A DNA stretch of 58,402 nt from Saccharopolyspora elongata (GCF_004348985.1 NZ_SMKW01000061.1:1-58402); one strand, 5' to 3'; positions 1-8,832 are shown, numbered from the stretch's first letter. A program made the numbers and translations. The notes: generated by a model not told the origin, from the letters alone.

Positions 1-53
1 TGTTAAGCACGCCGCCAGCGTTCGTCCTGAGCCAGGATCAAACTCTCCAACAA
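1..53 (-). rRNA. rrs: 16S ribosomal RNA, 5' end only
   Basis: The reverse complement reads GAGAGTTTGATCCTGGCTCA and continues into GACGAACGCTGGCGGCGTGC, the near-universal first bases of bacterial 16S rRNA. The mature 5' end is placed about seven bases upstream of AGAGTTTGATC by analogy with E. coli, so it may be off by a few bases. The rest of the gene and of the rRNA operon lies outside the window to the left. Confidence 0.97.
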
Positions 54-170
54 TGCTGTTGAACAATCCCAGCAGACACTCAAACCCCACAGGGCGAGCG
101 TCATACTCAAAGAAACCACCAACCACCGAAATGGTCGGGGGCATAAAAGAACACTAACCAAAACAGTCCG

Positions 171-190
171 CTGTTGAGTTCTCAAAGAAC
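171..190 (-). promoter_or_regulatory. rRNA leader antitermination/processing motif
   Basis: On the minus strand the sequence is GTTCTTTGAGAACTCAACAG, about 120 bases before the 16S start. Nearly the same TTTGAGAACTCAA block occurs in actinobacterial rRNA leaders, where it is linked to boxA-type antitermination and RNase III processing. The assignment rests on that remembered similarity. Confidence 0.7.
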
Positions 191-271
191 ACACCCACAC
201 CATCACCCAACCCCTAAACCAGGGATCGAAGCTCCGGGGAGCATTTCCTCGTTTTCGCTTTCGTGTTTACC

Positions 272-301
272 ACTGTAGAGCATCGTGTTTTCCCGTGTCA
301 A
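272..301 (-). promoter_or_regulatory. rRNA operon promoter, downstream
   Basis: The minus strand carries a perfect -35 TTGACA (296-301), an 18-base spacer and a -10 TACAGT (272-277). This is close to the consensus for the main vegetative sigma factor of actinomycetes and points toward the 16S gene. Confidence 0.75.
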
Positions 302-511
302 ACCGGGGGGTTCGCTTTCTCAACCGACCCAATTCGTTATCTTTCGGGACCACTTGGCTCTTCAGTTATCAACACGCGTAAGCGTTTCGCTTTATCAAGT
401 CTTGCCTTTCGGGCTCGCCCACTCTACCACTCAGTCGTGGGAGCTTGGTTCGCGACCCCGCGTCAGGCTCGGCCCGGTTTTCCCGGCCCGTGTCGCGCTG
501 ACTTGGATAAA

Positions 512-540
512 TTTACACACCCCCGAAACACCCCTTGCAA
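512..540 (-). promoter_or_regulatory. probable second rRNA operon promoter
   Basis: The minus strand has TTGCAA (535-540), a 17-base spacer and TGTAAA (512-517). TAAATT at 510-515 with a 19-base spacer is an alternative -10. The match is weaker than for the downstream promoter, but multiple tandem promoters are usual for rRNA operons. Confidence 0.45.
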
Positions 541-625
541 CCACCCCCCTTTAAACGCCTTGGAGGCTCATCGACAGGCCGTTCGTCTGCGAAAACAGGC
601 TTGTCGCCACTCCCGATGTGCCTTC

Positions 626-925
626 TCAGAGGACCAGCGACAGGAGACGGGAACTCAGGGACTTTCCGTGGGTGTCGAGGGCCAGCGATGTAGTCACCCC
701 GCCGTCGAGCGCTTGGCGGCAGGTGAACTGCAGCCCGCACAGGTTCGGGAGTTCGTAGCGCAGCACCTCGCCCCGGATGTGACCGGCGAGGTGCTCTCGG
801 ACCCGTTCCGCCGTGACCTCCCGGGCCAAGAAGGGGAAGTCGTCGTCGCGATAGGGGAACAGCGACAGCGTCGAGGTGTCCCCCTTGTCGCCGGCCCGGC
901 AATGGGCGATTTCATGCAGCAGCAT
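626..925 (-). CDS. AtuA-related small protein
   Basis: This 99-residue protein matches the small partner that accompanies AtuA/DUF1446 proteins; its N-terminus MLLHEIAHCRAGDKGDTS carries the family's AHxRxGDKGD stretch. In acyclic terpene utilisation gene sets the small protein is separate from, or fused to the C-terminus of, the large AtuA protein. Its ATG lies 14 bases inside the end of the upstream gene, so the two are probably translationally coupled and form one functional unit. The biochemical role of the family is not settled. The last gene of a three-gene minus-strand operon, it ends just before the rRNA promoter region. Confidence 0.8.
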   Translation of the reverse strand: MLLHEIAHCRAGDKGDTSTLSLFPYRDDDFPFLAREVTAERVREHLAGHIRGEVLRYELPNLCGLQFTCRQALDGGVTTSLALDTHGKSLSSRLLSLVL

Positions 926-2219
926 CGTCGACCTCCAGCACCGTCACCCTCGTCTCGACGTCCGATCGGGGAATGAGCGCCGACACGATGCCGATCACCT
1001 CGCGGACATCGGCGCGAACACCGCCGCCGCCCGCCGGCCCGTTCGTGTAGAGCGCTTCGACCTCGTGGCACACGACGTCGGCCGCCGTCGGGTCTGGCGC
1101 CATCGCCGCCACCCGCAGGCGGCACTCATCCGTCGGCTCGCCCGAGTCCCTGACCGCGCCGAGAACTTCCGCTCTGATGCGCAGCCCGGTGCCGCGCAGC
1201 CTGGTCGTGACCACATCCGCTGCCAACCGCGCCCGGCCGGCGGCGTTCGGCCCGGCATAGCTGATGCCGCACTCCGCCCGGTACCCGGCGCGGTAGCCGA
1301 CGCTCACCTTCAACTCAGCAGGGCGGGCCTGACCGGCGGCGCCGCTGATCCGGACCCGGTCGTCACCGGTCTGCTCCGCGCGCACCGGGCGGAAGTCCAG
1401 CACCACGTCGGGAGTGCGGTAGCCGGTCGGGTCGGTCACCTCGTAGAGCAGCTGCTCGCGCACCGTCGCCTTGGAGACGACGCCTCCGGTGCCCGCGAGC
1501 TTGCCGATGGTCGCAGTGCCGTCCGATGCCACTTCCGCGAACGGGAACCCCAGCTCCGCCAGGTCCGGCACGTCCTTCACCCCGGGGTCGGCGAAGTAAC
1601 CGCCGGTCACCTGCCCCGCGCACTCCAGGACGTGCCCGACGAGCGTCCCGGCCGCGATCCGCGGCCAGTCGTCGAGCTCCCAGCCCAGCCGGTGCGCCAG
1701 CGGCGCGACGAACAGCGACGGATCCGCGACCCGACCGGTCAGCACGACGTTCGCCCCGGTGTCCAGTGCCGGAAGCAGCGCGTCCGCGCCCAGGTAGGCG
1801 TTCGCGGAGACGACCGCGCCGTGGTCGGCGAGCGGGACCCTGTCCTCCAGCGCCGGAAGCCTCAGGTCGAGCCGGTCCAGCACGTCGTCCCCGGTGACCA
1901 CTGCGATCTTGCCGCGCACGCCCAGGTCCACCAACAGGTCACGGGTGACCTCACCTGCCACCAAGGGATTCGCCGCGCCCATGTTCGTCACCACCCGCAC
2001 GCCGTGCGCTGCGGCGACCGGCAGCAGCCGCTCGAAGCGCGCACGCAACCGCGGGTCGTAGCCGACCGCCGGGTCGCGCAGCTTCCGCTGCTGGCCGAGC
2101 GCGATGGTGCGTTCTGCCAGGCATTCCAGGACCAAGTCGTCCAGGCCGGCCCGCGCCGCGAGGTCCACCGCCGGTCCGATCCGGTCGCCGGCGAACCCGG
2201 CTCCGCTGCCAATGCGCAT
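912..2219 (-). CDS. AtuA family protein (DUF1446)
   Basis: This 435-residue protein starts MRIGSGAGFAGDRIGPAVDL and has the DUF1446 pattern: a glycine-rich GAGFAGDR beginning, TNMGAANP near residue 90, and VLTGRVADPSLFVAPL in the middle. DUF1446 proteins include AtuA from the citronellol/geraniol pathway of Pseudomonas, but many actinobacterial copies sit beside carboxylate transporters and have no proven substrate. The ATG shares its A with the TGA stop of the upstream transporter gene (TGATG), which fixes the start. A longer frame runs on upstream, but that part is the shadow of the transporter. Together with the transporter it suggests uptake and breakdown of an organic acid or acyl compound; this is inference. 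Confidence 0.82.
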   Translation of the reverse strand: MRIGSGAGFAGDRIGPAVDLAARAGLDDLVLECLAERTIALGQQRKLRDPAVGYDPRLRARFERLLPVAAAHGVRVVTNMGAANPLVAGEVTRDLLVDLGVRGKIAVVTGDDVLDRLDLRLPALEDRVPLADHGAVVSANAYLGADALLPALDTGANVVLTGRVADPSLFVAPLAHRLGWELDDWPRIAAGTLVGHVLECAGQVTGGYFADPGVKDVPDLAELGFPFAEVASDGTATIGKLAGTGGVVSKATVREQLLYEVTDPTGYRTPDVVLDFRPVRAEQTGDDRVRISGAAGQARPAELKVSVGYRAGYRAECGISYAGPNAAGRARLAADVVTTRLRGTGLRIRAEVLGAVRDSGEPTDECRLRVAAMAPDPTAADVVCHEVEALYTNGPAGGGGVRADVREVIGIVSALIPRSDVETRVTVLEVDDAAA

Positions 2220-3490
2220 CACAGCACCCCCGTGACCAGCGCGACTGCCGTCATCACCAGCGTCGTGCCGAACGCCCACTTGAAGATGAACCGCTGGTGG
2301 TCGCCGAGGTCGACCTTGCTCATCCCGAGCAGGATGAACGTCGAGGCGGTCAGCGGGCTGAGCGGGAAACCTGTGGTCATCTGGCCGAGGATCGCGGCCC
2401 GCCCGATGGCGGCCGGATCGCCGCCGAGCGCCGCGGTGGTCTCGGCGAGCACCGGGACCACGCCGTAGTAGTACGCGTCCGGGGTGAACACCAGGCTGAA
2501 CGGCATGCTGGTGATCGCGGTCGCCACCGGCAGCAGCCCGGCGGCGGAGTCCGGGATGACCGACACCAGGCTCTCGGCCATCGCCTTGATCATCCCGGTG
2601 CCGGTCATGATCCCGGTGAACACTCCGGCCGCGAAGATCACCGCGACGACCAGCACCACGTTGTACGCGTGCTTGGTCAGCAGTTCTTGCTGGCCCTGCC
2701 AGGACGGCCGGTTGATCAGCAGCGCCGCCAGGAAGGCCAGCAGGAAGAGCACTTCCAGGTCCGCGAGCTGGGCGAGCAGGCATACGACGAGCACCAGCGT
2801 CAGGGCCGCGTTGGTCCAGTACCGCACCCGGTCGGCCCCGGTCGGACGGGCGCGGTCCGCGACCGCCACCTCGATGACGCCGAGCCGCTTCCGCTCTGCG
2901 CGGCCGATCAGGTAGGCCGCCAGCAGCACCCAGAGGACCCCGGCCAGCATCGCGGGGAGCACCGGGAGGAACAGCTGGCTGCTGTCCAGCTTCAGCGCGG
3001 CCATCGCCCGGGCCGTGGGACCGCCCCACGGCACCATGTTCATCACGCCCGCGGCCAGGCAGATCACGCCCGCCAGCACGATGCGCCGCATGCCCAACCG
3101 CTGGTAGATCGGCAGCAGCGCGGACACCGAGATGAGGAACGTCGACGCGCCGTCGCCGTCGAGCGCGACGAGCAGCGTGAGCAGTGCGGTGCCCAGCGTG
3201 ATCTTCAGCGGATCGCCCTTGGCCCAGCGCAGGATGCGGGTCACCGCCGGGTCGAACAGCCCGGCGTCGACCATCAGGCTGAAGTAGAGCACCGCGAACG
3301 TGATCATGATGGCCACCGGCGCGACGGTGATCAGGCCGTCGGCGATCAGCGAGCCGAGCCGACCGCCGAAGCCGCTCGCCACCGCGGCGGCGATGGGCAC
3401 CAGGGTCAGTGCGAAGAGCACCGAAACGCGTCGGGACAGCACCAGGGCCAGGAAGACCCCGATGGTCAGGAACCCACTCGCGGCGAGCAT
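2219..3490 (-). CDS. CitMHS-type citrate/metal or carboxylate:H+ symporter
   Basis: This is a 423-residue integral membrane protein with about 11-12 hydrophobic segments, from a start reading MLAASGFLTIGVFLALVLSR. It resembles the CitMHS family, which takes up citrate-metal complexes or related tri- and dicarboxylates by proton symport. The ATG at 3490 is preferred because AACGGAGGTGCTGC lies directly before it, a strong ribosome binding site; an in-frame start further upstream lacks one. It is the first gene of the operon with the AtuA pair and is divergent from the LysR regulator. The substrate cannot be read from the sequence. Confidence 0.85.
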   Translation of the reverse strand: MLAASGFLTIGVFLALVLSRRVSVLFALTLVPIAAAVASGFGGRLGSLIADGLITVAPVAIMITFAVLYFSLMVDAGLFDPAVTRILRWAKGDPLKITLGTALLTLLVALDGDGASTFLISVSALLPIYQRLGMRRIVLAGVICLAAGVMNMVPWGGPTARAMAALKLDSSQLFLPVLPAMLAGVLWVLLAAYLIGRAERKRLGVIEVAVADRARPTGADRVRYWTNAALTLVLVVCLLAQLADLEVLFLLAFLAALLINRPSWQGQQELLTKHAYNVVLVVAVIFAAGVFTGIMTGTGMIKAMAESLVSVIPDSAAGLLPVATAITSMPFSLVFTPDAYYYGVVPVLAETTAALGGDPAAIGRAAILGQMTTGFPLSPLTASTFILLGMSKVDLGDHQRFIFKWAFGTTLVMTAVALVTGVL

Positions 3491-3575
3491 GCAGCACCTC
3501 CGTTGCCGGACGGACGTACTGTGATCCGCGTCGCTCATGCGCGTCAAGCAAAAGTTACTGATAGATTAATGCACT
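3491..3575. promoter_or_regulatory. divergent promoter/operator region, LysR versus transporter operon
   Basis: An 85-base gap separates the two divergent starts. It contains an A/T-rich patch, AGTTACTGATAGATTAATGC, in otherwise very GC-rich DNA. LysR-type regulators normally bind such shared intergenic regions to control both genes. No single T-N11-A box can be chosen with confidence. Confidence 0.45.
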
Positions 3576-4505
3576 GTGGGCATGGATCTGACGCTTCAGC
3601 AGCTCCGACTGGTGCTCGCCGTGCACGACGCAGGCAGCTTCACGCTCGCCGGCGATCAGCTCCACCTGGCGCAGTCGTCGATGAGCCGCACCGTCCGCGA
3701 GGTGGAGCGCAAGCTCGGCATCACGCTGTTCGAGCGCACCACGCGGAACCTGGTCATCACGCCGGAGGGCAGCGAGTTCTGCCGGGTGGCGCGGCGCGTG
3801 GTCGATGCCTTCGACGCCGGGATCAACCACTTCGAGGGGTTCCTGGCCGGCAGTCGCGGCCGGGTGCGGATCGCGGCGCTGCCGTCGCTGGCGGCGATCC
3901 TGCTGCCGCCCGTGGCCTCCGCCTACCGGGCGGCGCACCCCGAGGTCGAACTGTCCATTGAGGACGGCATGTCGGACGAGGTGCTGCAGCGGGTCCGCAG
4001 CGGCGCGGTCGACCTGGCCGTCACGGTGGTGCCCGAACCGCTGCCGGACCTGCAGGTCCGGCCGATCGCGACCGACCGGTTCTGCTGCGTTTTCCCGCCG
4101 TCGCACCGGTTTTCCGAGCGCCGGCGGCTCGACTGGGCGGACCTCGCCGACCAGCCGCACATCGCCTTCGACCCGACCAGCAGCATCCGGCAGCACGCCG
4201 AACGCGCCTTCGCCGCCGCACGGGTGCGCCCGGACGTCGTGCTGGAATCGCGGAACATCACCACCGTCGCGGGGCTGGTCGCGGCCGGGCTCGGCGTGGC
4301 GGTGATGCCCGGGCTGGTGCTGCCGCTGGTCCAGTTCGCCGGGCTCGAACACCGGGCGCTCGGCGGCCCCGAGGTCCGCCGCCGCATCGCCGTGGTCCGC
4401 GACCCGCACCGCCCGCTCGCCGCGGCATCGGAAGCGTTCATGACCGTGATCGGCCAGGCCCAGCACTCGGCCGAGGCCTCGCCGCCGGAGACGATCTGGC
4501 TCTGA
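3576..4505 (+). CDS. LysR-family transcriptional regulator
   Basis: This 309-residue protein has an N-terminal winged helix-turn-helix (about residues 5-65, including LRLVLAVHDAGSFTLAGDQL and AQSSMSRTVREVERKLG) followed by a substrate-binding domain with FERTTRNLVITPEG at the junction. That is the standard LysR architecture and length. The start is GTG at 3576 or ATG two codons later; no clear ribosome binding site decides. It is transcribed away from the CitMHS-AtuA operon and probably controls it in response to the transported acid. It ends 12 bases from menG, which converges on it. Confidence 0.93.
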   Translation: MGMDLTLQQLRLVLAVHDAGSFTLAGDQLHLAQSSMSRTVREVERKLGITLFERTTRNLVITPEGSEFCRVARRVVDAFDAGINHFEGFLAGSRGRVRIAALPSLAAILLPPVASAYRAAHPEVELSIEDGMSDEVLQRVRSGAVDLAVTVVPEPLPDLQVRPIATDRFCCVFPPSHRFSERRRLDWADLADQPHIAFDPTSSIRQHAERAFAAARVRPDVVLESRNITTVAGLVAAGLGVAVMPGLVLPLVQFAGLEHRALGGPEVRRRIAVVRDPHRPLAAASEAFMTVIGQAQHSAEASPPETIWL

Positions 4506-4517
4506 AGCCGCGAGGGA

Positions 4518-5207
4518 TCAGGAAGGCTTGACCGCGCGGTGGACTGCGACGACGCCGCTGGTGAGGTTGCGCCACTGCACGCCGCTCCAGCCGCTCTCGG
4601 CGATCAGCTCCGCCAGCGCGCGCTGGTCCGGCCACTCGCGGATGGACTCCGCGAGGTAGACGTAGGCGTCCGGATTGGAGGACACCGCTCGGGCGATCGG
4701 AGGCAGGGCCCGCATCAGGTAGTTCATGTAGATCGTCCGGAACGGCTGCCAGGTGGGCGTCGAGAACTCGCACACCACCAGCCGACCGCCGGGACGCACC
4801 ACCCGCAGCATCTCCCGCAGGCCGGCGGCCGTGTCGACCAGGTTGCGCAGCCCGAACGAGATCGTCGCGGCGTCGAAGGACTCGTCGGCGAACGGCAGCC
4901 GGAGCGCGTCGGCCGCGACCATCGGCACGCCTCGATCCCGGCCGACCGACAGCATGCCCAGCGAGAAGTCCGCGGCCACGCACCACGCGCCGGAACGGGC
5001 GAACTCCACCGTCGACACGCCGCTGCCCGCCGCCAGGTCGAGCACCCGCTCGCCCGGCTTCGGAGCCAGAGCCCGCCGGGTCACTTCCCGCCAGCGCCGG
5101 TCCTGCCCGAAGGACAGCACCGTGTTGGTCAGGTCGTACCTGCGCGCGACGCCGTCGAACATCGCGGCGACCTCGTGAGGCTTCTTGTCCAAACCGGCCC
5201 GAGACAC
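4518..5207 (-). CDS. menG: demethylmenaquinone methyltransferase
   Basis: This 229-residue SAM-dependent methyltransferase catalyses the last step of menaquinone synthesis, methylating demethylmenaquinone. The UbiE/MenG signature is clear: PHEVAAMFDGVARRYDLTN near the N-terminus, SAM motif I RVLDLAAGSG at about residues 54-63, and the ISFGLRN block. The GTG at 5207 (VSRAGLDKKP) is chosen because family members begin there; the frame is open a further 345 bases upstream but that part has no family similarity. In M. tuberculosis the same enzyme lies beside a GT4 mannosyltransferase, as here. Confidence 0.92.
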   Translation of the reverse strand: MSRAGLDKKPHEVAAMFDGVARRYDLTNTVLSFGQDRRWREVTRRALAPKPGERVLDLAAGSGVSTVEFARSGAWCVAADFSLGMLSVGRDRGVPMVAADALRLPFADESFDAATISFGLRNLVDTAAGLREMLRVVRPGGRLVVCEFSTPTWQPFRTIYMNYLMRALPPIARAVSSNPDAYVYLAESIREWPDQRALAELIAESGWSGVQWRNLTSGVVAVHRAVKPS

Positions 5208-5311
5208 ACCCGAAGAGTACGTGGCGGGATCCGCGAGATCACCAGCACGCCCATCAAGTCCGCATCGCGGAATTCCTATTCCGTCCTCCTTCCCGCGATG
5301 CCCGGCCACGC

Positions 5312-5802
5312 TCAGGAACCGGACCGCAACTCGATTCGCAGGCACTCCCTGAACCGCTCCGTCTTCTGGGGGTGCGGCTCCCGCCGCCCCACCGGACGGA
5401 ATCCGACGCGCTCGTAGAAACGCCGGGCAGCCGAGTTCCCGTCGAAGACCCACAACGCCACGGAGGTCGCACCCCTGCTCAGCGACCACGACAGGACCGC
5501 ATCGACCAGGGCTTCCGCGACGCCCTCGCCCCGCCACGCCCGGTCGACCCACATCGCCTCGAGCCGTTACTCCGCCTGGGTCGACGCCGGCACTGCCGTG
5601 ACGACACCCACGGCTTCCCGCTCAGCCCAAGCCACGAACCACGGGCGAGCCGCTCCCGCCAGAACGCCATCGGTCGCGTCCGCTCACCGTCCAAAGTGGA
5701 GCCAAAGGCGGCGGGGTCCGCCGCGAGCGCACGCAGCCGCACCTCCCGCAAGGCGGCCAGCTCGCCGTCGACCACCCGACGCACGGAGATCACGCCATTC
5801 AT
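5312..5802 (-). pseudogene. GNAT family acetyltransferase, broken
   Basis: The N-terminal half (from MNGVISVRRVVDGELAALR, ATG at 5802) and the C-terminal half (ending near 5312, with the acetyl-CoA loop RGEGVA and FYERVGFRPVGR) together form one GNAT acetyltransferase, but they lie in different frames. One base appears to be lost after FWRERLAR (near 5640). In the restored frame (FVAWAEREAVGVVTAVPAS) a TAA stop follows before RLEAMWVDR. Two independent lesions favour real decay over a sequencing error. GNAT enzymes acetylate amines or protein N-termini; the former substrate is unknown. Confidence 0.85.
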
Positions 5803-5857
5803 GTGACGCAACGGATTTGTTGCACCTGGGCGATGGGGTCGCCGGCGATCCGGCCTG

Positions 5858-6982
5858 TCAGGCGGCCAAGGGCTCCACACGTGTCGCAACCTCGGAGTAG
5901 TGCCCGATCAGCTGCTGGCACAGCGCGGGCCAAGTCCGCCCAGCGACGGCGTCACGCGCCGCCTCGCCGAACCTCGCCCGCAGCTCCGAGTCGCGCAACT
6001 CCGCGACGGCGGCGCGCAGCGCATCCGCGTGCACAGCAGGATCTTCGGTCGGCAGCAGATAACCCGTCCGGCCGTGGTCGACGAGATCCCGGGGCCCGCC
6101 GGCATCCGGGGCGACAACCGGCACGCCCGAAGCCATCGCCTCCTGCACCGCCTGGCAGAACGTCTCGTGCGGCCCGGTGTGCACGAAAACGTCCAGGCTC
6201 GCGTAGATCCGTGCCAGCTCGTCGCCGGTCCGCTGCCCGAGGAAAGCCGCACCGGGCAGCGCCGCACCGAGGTTCTGGCGTTCCGGACCGTCACCCACGA
6301 CGACGAGCCGCACGCCCGGCATCCCGCCCAGCGCCGCCAACCGCTCGATGCGCTTCTCCGGCGCCAACCGCCCGACGTACCCGACGAGCAGCTCGCCGTT
6401 CGGCGCCAGCTCGTGGTGCAGATCCGGATCCCGGCGGTGCGGCGAGAACCGGGCGGTGTCCACGCCCCGCCCCCACCGGTGAACGCGCGGAACTCCGTGC
6501 TCCCGCAACGTTTCCACGGCCCACGTCGACGGGGCCAACGTCCGGTCGGCGGCACCGTGGAGGCGGCGTATCCAGCGCCACGCGGCGCGGGCGGTCAGGC
6601 CCAGGCCGTACGACTCGGCGAACCCCGCGACGTCGGTCTGGTAAACGGCAACGGTCGGGACGCCGATCCGCCTGGCAGCGGCCAGGCCGCGCGCCCCGAC
6701 GATGAACGGCGACGCCAGATGCACGACATCCGGGCGGAATTCCTGCAACCCGCGCAGCAACCGGCGCGTCGGGAAGCCGATCGGCAACGATGAAACCAGC
6801 GGCAGGTCCATCGCGGGCAGCCGGATCACCGGGAAACCCGCGTACTCCTCCGGGCCCGCTCCCGGCGCGATCACCAGCGCCGCATCACCCCGTCGCCGCA
6901 AGTGCTCCAGCACTCGCAGCACGGAATTCGTCACCCCGTTGATTTGCGGCAGGAAGCTCTCGGTCACGATCGCTATGCGCAC
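5858..6982 (-). CDS. mgtA: GDP-mannose-dependent alpha-mannosyltransferase (GT4)
   Basis: This 374-residue glycosyltransferase has the two-domain GT-B layout. The acceptor domain begins RIAIVTESFLPQINGVTNSV and the C-terminal donor domain has GYVGRLAPEKRIERL (201-215) and the E-x7-E motif HETFCQAVQE (E273, E281) of GT4 enzymes. The mycobacterial and corynebacterial relatives (MgtA/PimB-type) add mannose to glycolipids that become lipomannan or lipoarabinomannan, and the M. tuberculosis gene lies next to menG as here. The GTG at 6982 matches the family N-terminus; the upstream Shine-Dalgarno is weak. The exact acceptor is inferred from homology. Confidence 0.85.
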   Translation of the reverse strand: MRIAIVTESFLPQINGVTNSVLRVLEHLRRRGDAALVIAPGAGPEEYAGFPVIRLPAMDLPLVSSLPIGFPTRRLLRGLQEFRPDVVHLASPFIVGARGLAAARRIGVPTVAVYQTDVAGFAESYGLGLTARAAWRWIRRLHGAADRTLAPSTWAVETLREHGVPRVHRWGRGVDTARFSPHRRDPDLHHELAPNGELLVGYVGRLAPEKRIERLAALGGMPGVRLVVVGDGPERQNLGAALPGAAFLGQRTGDELARIYASLDVFVHTGPHETFCQAVQEAMASGVPVVAPDAGGPRDLVDHGRTGYLLPTEDPAVHADALRAAVAELRDSELRARFGEAARDAVAGRTWPALCQQLIGHYSEVATRVEPLAA

Positions 6983-7180
6983 GCGGCACACCGTGACGGC
7001 CCGGACCGGCGAACAGTCGACCGCAACGTGACGGCACCGCCAACGCCAACCGAAGAGCACGCCAACTCGCCGACCCGACCACTCGCCGCGTGCGGCAACT
7101 CGCAATCGTGACCTGTAGCTCCACAACCGGTCACCTGAGCGTTGCGCTCCGGTCACCCACCGCACGGAGCCTGGGACGGC

Positions 7181-8041
7181 ATGACGGTCCTGCCCTCCCC
7201 GCCCGCGCAGATCGACCCCGCCCTGGTTTCGCGGGCGTTCGAAGTCGCCGGCCGACTCGCGAACGATGCCGCTGACGTGATCATCGCGACCGCGGGCCGG
7301 GGAGCGCGCCCCGAGCCCACCGAATCGCCGTTCGACTGGGTCACCGACACCGGCCGCACCCTCGAACGGCACACCCGCCGGATCCTCGCCGACGAGTTCC
7401 CCGGAATCCCGGTGTTCGGCGAGGAATTCGACGCCGCGCCCACCACCGTCGCAGAGCACTGGGCCGCTCGCGCCGGTTCCGCGCGGTTCCGCTGGTCGGT
7501 CGACCCGGTCGACGGCACCGCCAACTACGTGGCGGGCCTGCCCTGGTGCGCCTACAGCCTGGCCATGCTCGACGAGCACGGGCCGGTCGTCGGGGTGGTC
7601 GCCGATCCGTACCGCACGCAGATCTACGCCGCGGCGCGCGGCCGCGGCATGCGCGCCAACGGGACCCCGGTTCGGCTGCCCGTGCAAGGCGAAGCGCGCG
7701 GCGGCATCGTGTGCACGGAGCTGACCAAGAACGGGCCGTGGCGCGGCATGGACCGGTTCATCACGAACGCCGCGAGCGCCCAGGTCGGGGTCCGGCTGCT
7801 GGGCTCCCCGGCGCTGGCCATCACCCAGGTCGCGCTCGGCCACGCGATCGCCGCGGTCCTCGACTCGTACGAGGAGTGGGACGTCGCTGGTGCGCTCGCG
7901 CTGGCCACCGAATCCGGCGCCACCGTGCTGGACCGCCGCGGCGGCACGGCCGCGCTCCCGCTGGACGGGCTGCTGGTGGCCGCGCCCGGCGTCGCCGCCG
8001 ATGTGCACGACTGGTGGCGGCAGGCCACCGAACGGAGCTGA
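7181..8041 (+). CDS. inositol monophosphatase family protein
   Basis: This 286-residue protein has the Mg2+-dependent IMPase/FBPase/CysQ motifs: GEEF (residues 80-83), DPVDGT (108-113) and EEWDVAGALAL near 229. It probably removes phosphate from inositol phosphate, histidinol phosphate or a related sugar phosphate. The ATG at 7181 follows CGGAGCCTGGGACGGC and is preferred over an in-frame start 39 bases upstream. It is divergent from mgtA; inositol phosphatases supply inositol for phosphatidylinositol mannosides, so a link to mgtA is plausible but unproven. The stop lies three bases from the convergent next gene. Confidence 0.85.
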   Translation: MTVLPSPPAQIDPALVSRAFEVAGRLANDAADVIIATAGRGARPEPTESPFDWVTDTGRTLERHTRRILADEFPGIPVFGEEFDAAPTTVAEHWAARAGSARFRWSVDPVDGTANYVAGLPWCAYSLAMLDEHGPVVGVVADPYRTQIYAAARGRGMRANGTPVRLPVQGEARGGIVCTELTKNGPWRGMDRFITNAASAQVGVRLLGSPALAITQVALGHAIAAVLDSYEEWDVAGALALATESGATVLDRRGGTAALPLDGLLVAAPGVAADVHDWWRQATERS

Positions 8042-8044
8042 TCG

Positions 8045-8641
8045 TCAGGCGGCCGTCATCAGCGCGCGGGCGGGAGCCGAACCCGGGGGCGGACCGAACA
8101 CCGCCGACATCGGCCGCAGCAGCGGGAACTGATCGCGCAGCACCAACACCTGCTCGTGGACCCGGCTGAGATCGGGTGCGGCGACCAGTTCCACGACCGC
8201 CTCCAGCACGTGGTCCGTGACCATCCCGAACCTGGCAGCGGCGTCGTCGAGCTGGCTCTGCACCCGGCCCACCACGGCGTCGTCCCGCGACTCGCTGCCC
8301 TCCAGGCCACGCCCCAGCTCGGAAAGCGCCCGAACGTTCGGCAATTCCGCATCCATCCGCCGGACCACCGTCTGCAACTGGTGCCGGGCCTGCGTCGAGG
8401 ACACCGCGTCGACGGCCCGAGCGGCTCGGTACACCGCCTGCTCGCACCGCTGGACCTCGTTCAGCCACTTGTCCGGCAGAGGCGACGGGGACGCGACCGA
8501 CTGCGTGGCGGGCGGCACAACAGCGGATCCGGCAGTCGCCTTGGCTCTCCGCCTCCGGGCGCAGAAGACGGCCGACATCACCCCAGCCCCGCACGCTCCC
8601 GCGATCAAGGCGACGAGCACCTGCACCCAGATTCCGTCCAT
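8045..8641 (-). CDS. hypothetical membrane-anchored protein
   Basis: I do not recognise a family. The 198-residue protein begins with one hydrophobic segment, IWVQVLVALIAGACGAGVMS, followed by CARRRRAK. That predicts a single N-terminal membrane anchor with a cytoplasmic body. The body is alpha-helical in character and rich in Arg, Glu, Ala and Val, including RCEQAVYRAARAVDAVS and VHEQVLVLRDQFPLLRPM. A GCGGAAGGACACAACTCGAC leader before the ATG at 8641 supports the start; the longer frame upstream is the shadow of paaC. It lies 191 bases downstream of paaC on the same strand. Confidence 0.65.
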   Translation of the reverse strand: MDGIWVQVLVALIAGACGAGVMSAVFCARRRRAKATAGSAVVPPATQSVASPSPLPDKWLNEVQRCEQAVYRAARAVDAVSSTQARHQLQTVVRRMDAELPNVRALSELGRGLEGSESRDDAVVGRVQSQLDDAAARFGMVTDHVLEAVVELVAAPDLSRVHEQVLVLRDQFPLLRPMSAVFGPPPGSAPARALMTAA

Positions 8642-8832
8642 GTCGAGTTGTGTCCTTCCGCTTCGCCGAAGAGGCATCCGAACCGGTGTCCCGCCCGCGG
8701 TCACCGGTCCGACGTTGTCGACCGGACCGAAGTTCCCGAGCGCCCCCCAGATCACTTTGCGCCTGCCGGGCCCCGGAGTTCTTGGGGGAAAGTACTCAAT
8801 CTGATCGCCTGTGCCGCAGCTCTCGGACCTGA

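Larger units (their letters stand above)
54..625 (-). promoter_or_regulatory. rRNA operon leader and promoter region
   Basis: This stretch of about 570 bases has no convincing protein gene. It is clearly less GC-rich than its surroundings, with A/T-rich runs typical of an rRNA promoter and leader. It holds a conserved leader motif near the 16S end and at least two sigma-70-like promoters reading toward the 16S gene; these are listed separately. The open frames crossing it lack coding character and are taken as chance. Confidence 0.8.

Noticed and set aside
365..398. TTGATA and GATAAC boxes in the rRNA leader as a third promoter.
   Set aside because: The best pairing has a 21-22 base spacer, too long for a credible sigma-70 promoter.
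912..3551. 879-residue minus-strand frame that seems to fuse a transporter-length protein to AtuA.
   Set aside because: The N-terminal 440 residues are the wrong frame of the CitMHS gene; the real AtuA start is the overlapping ATG at 2219.
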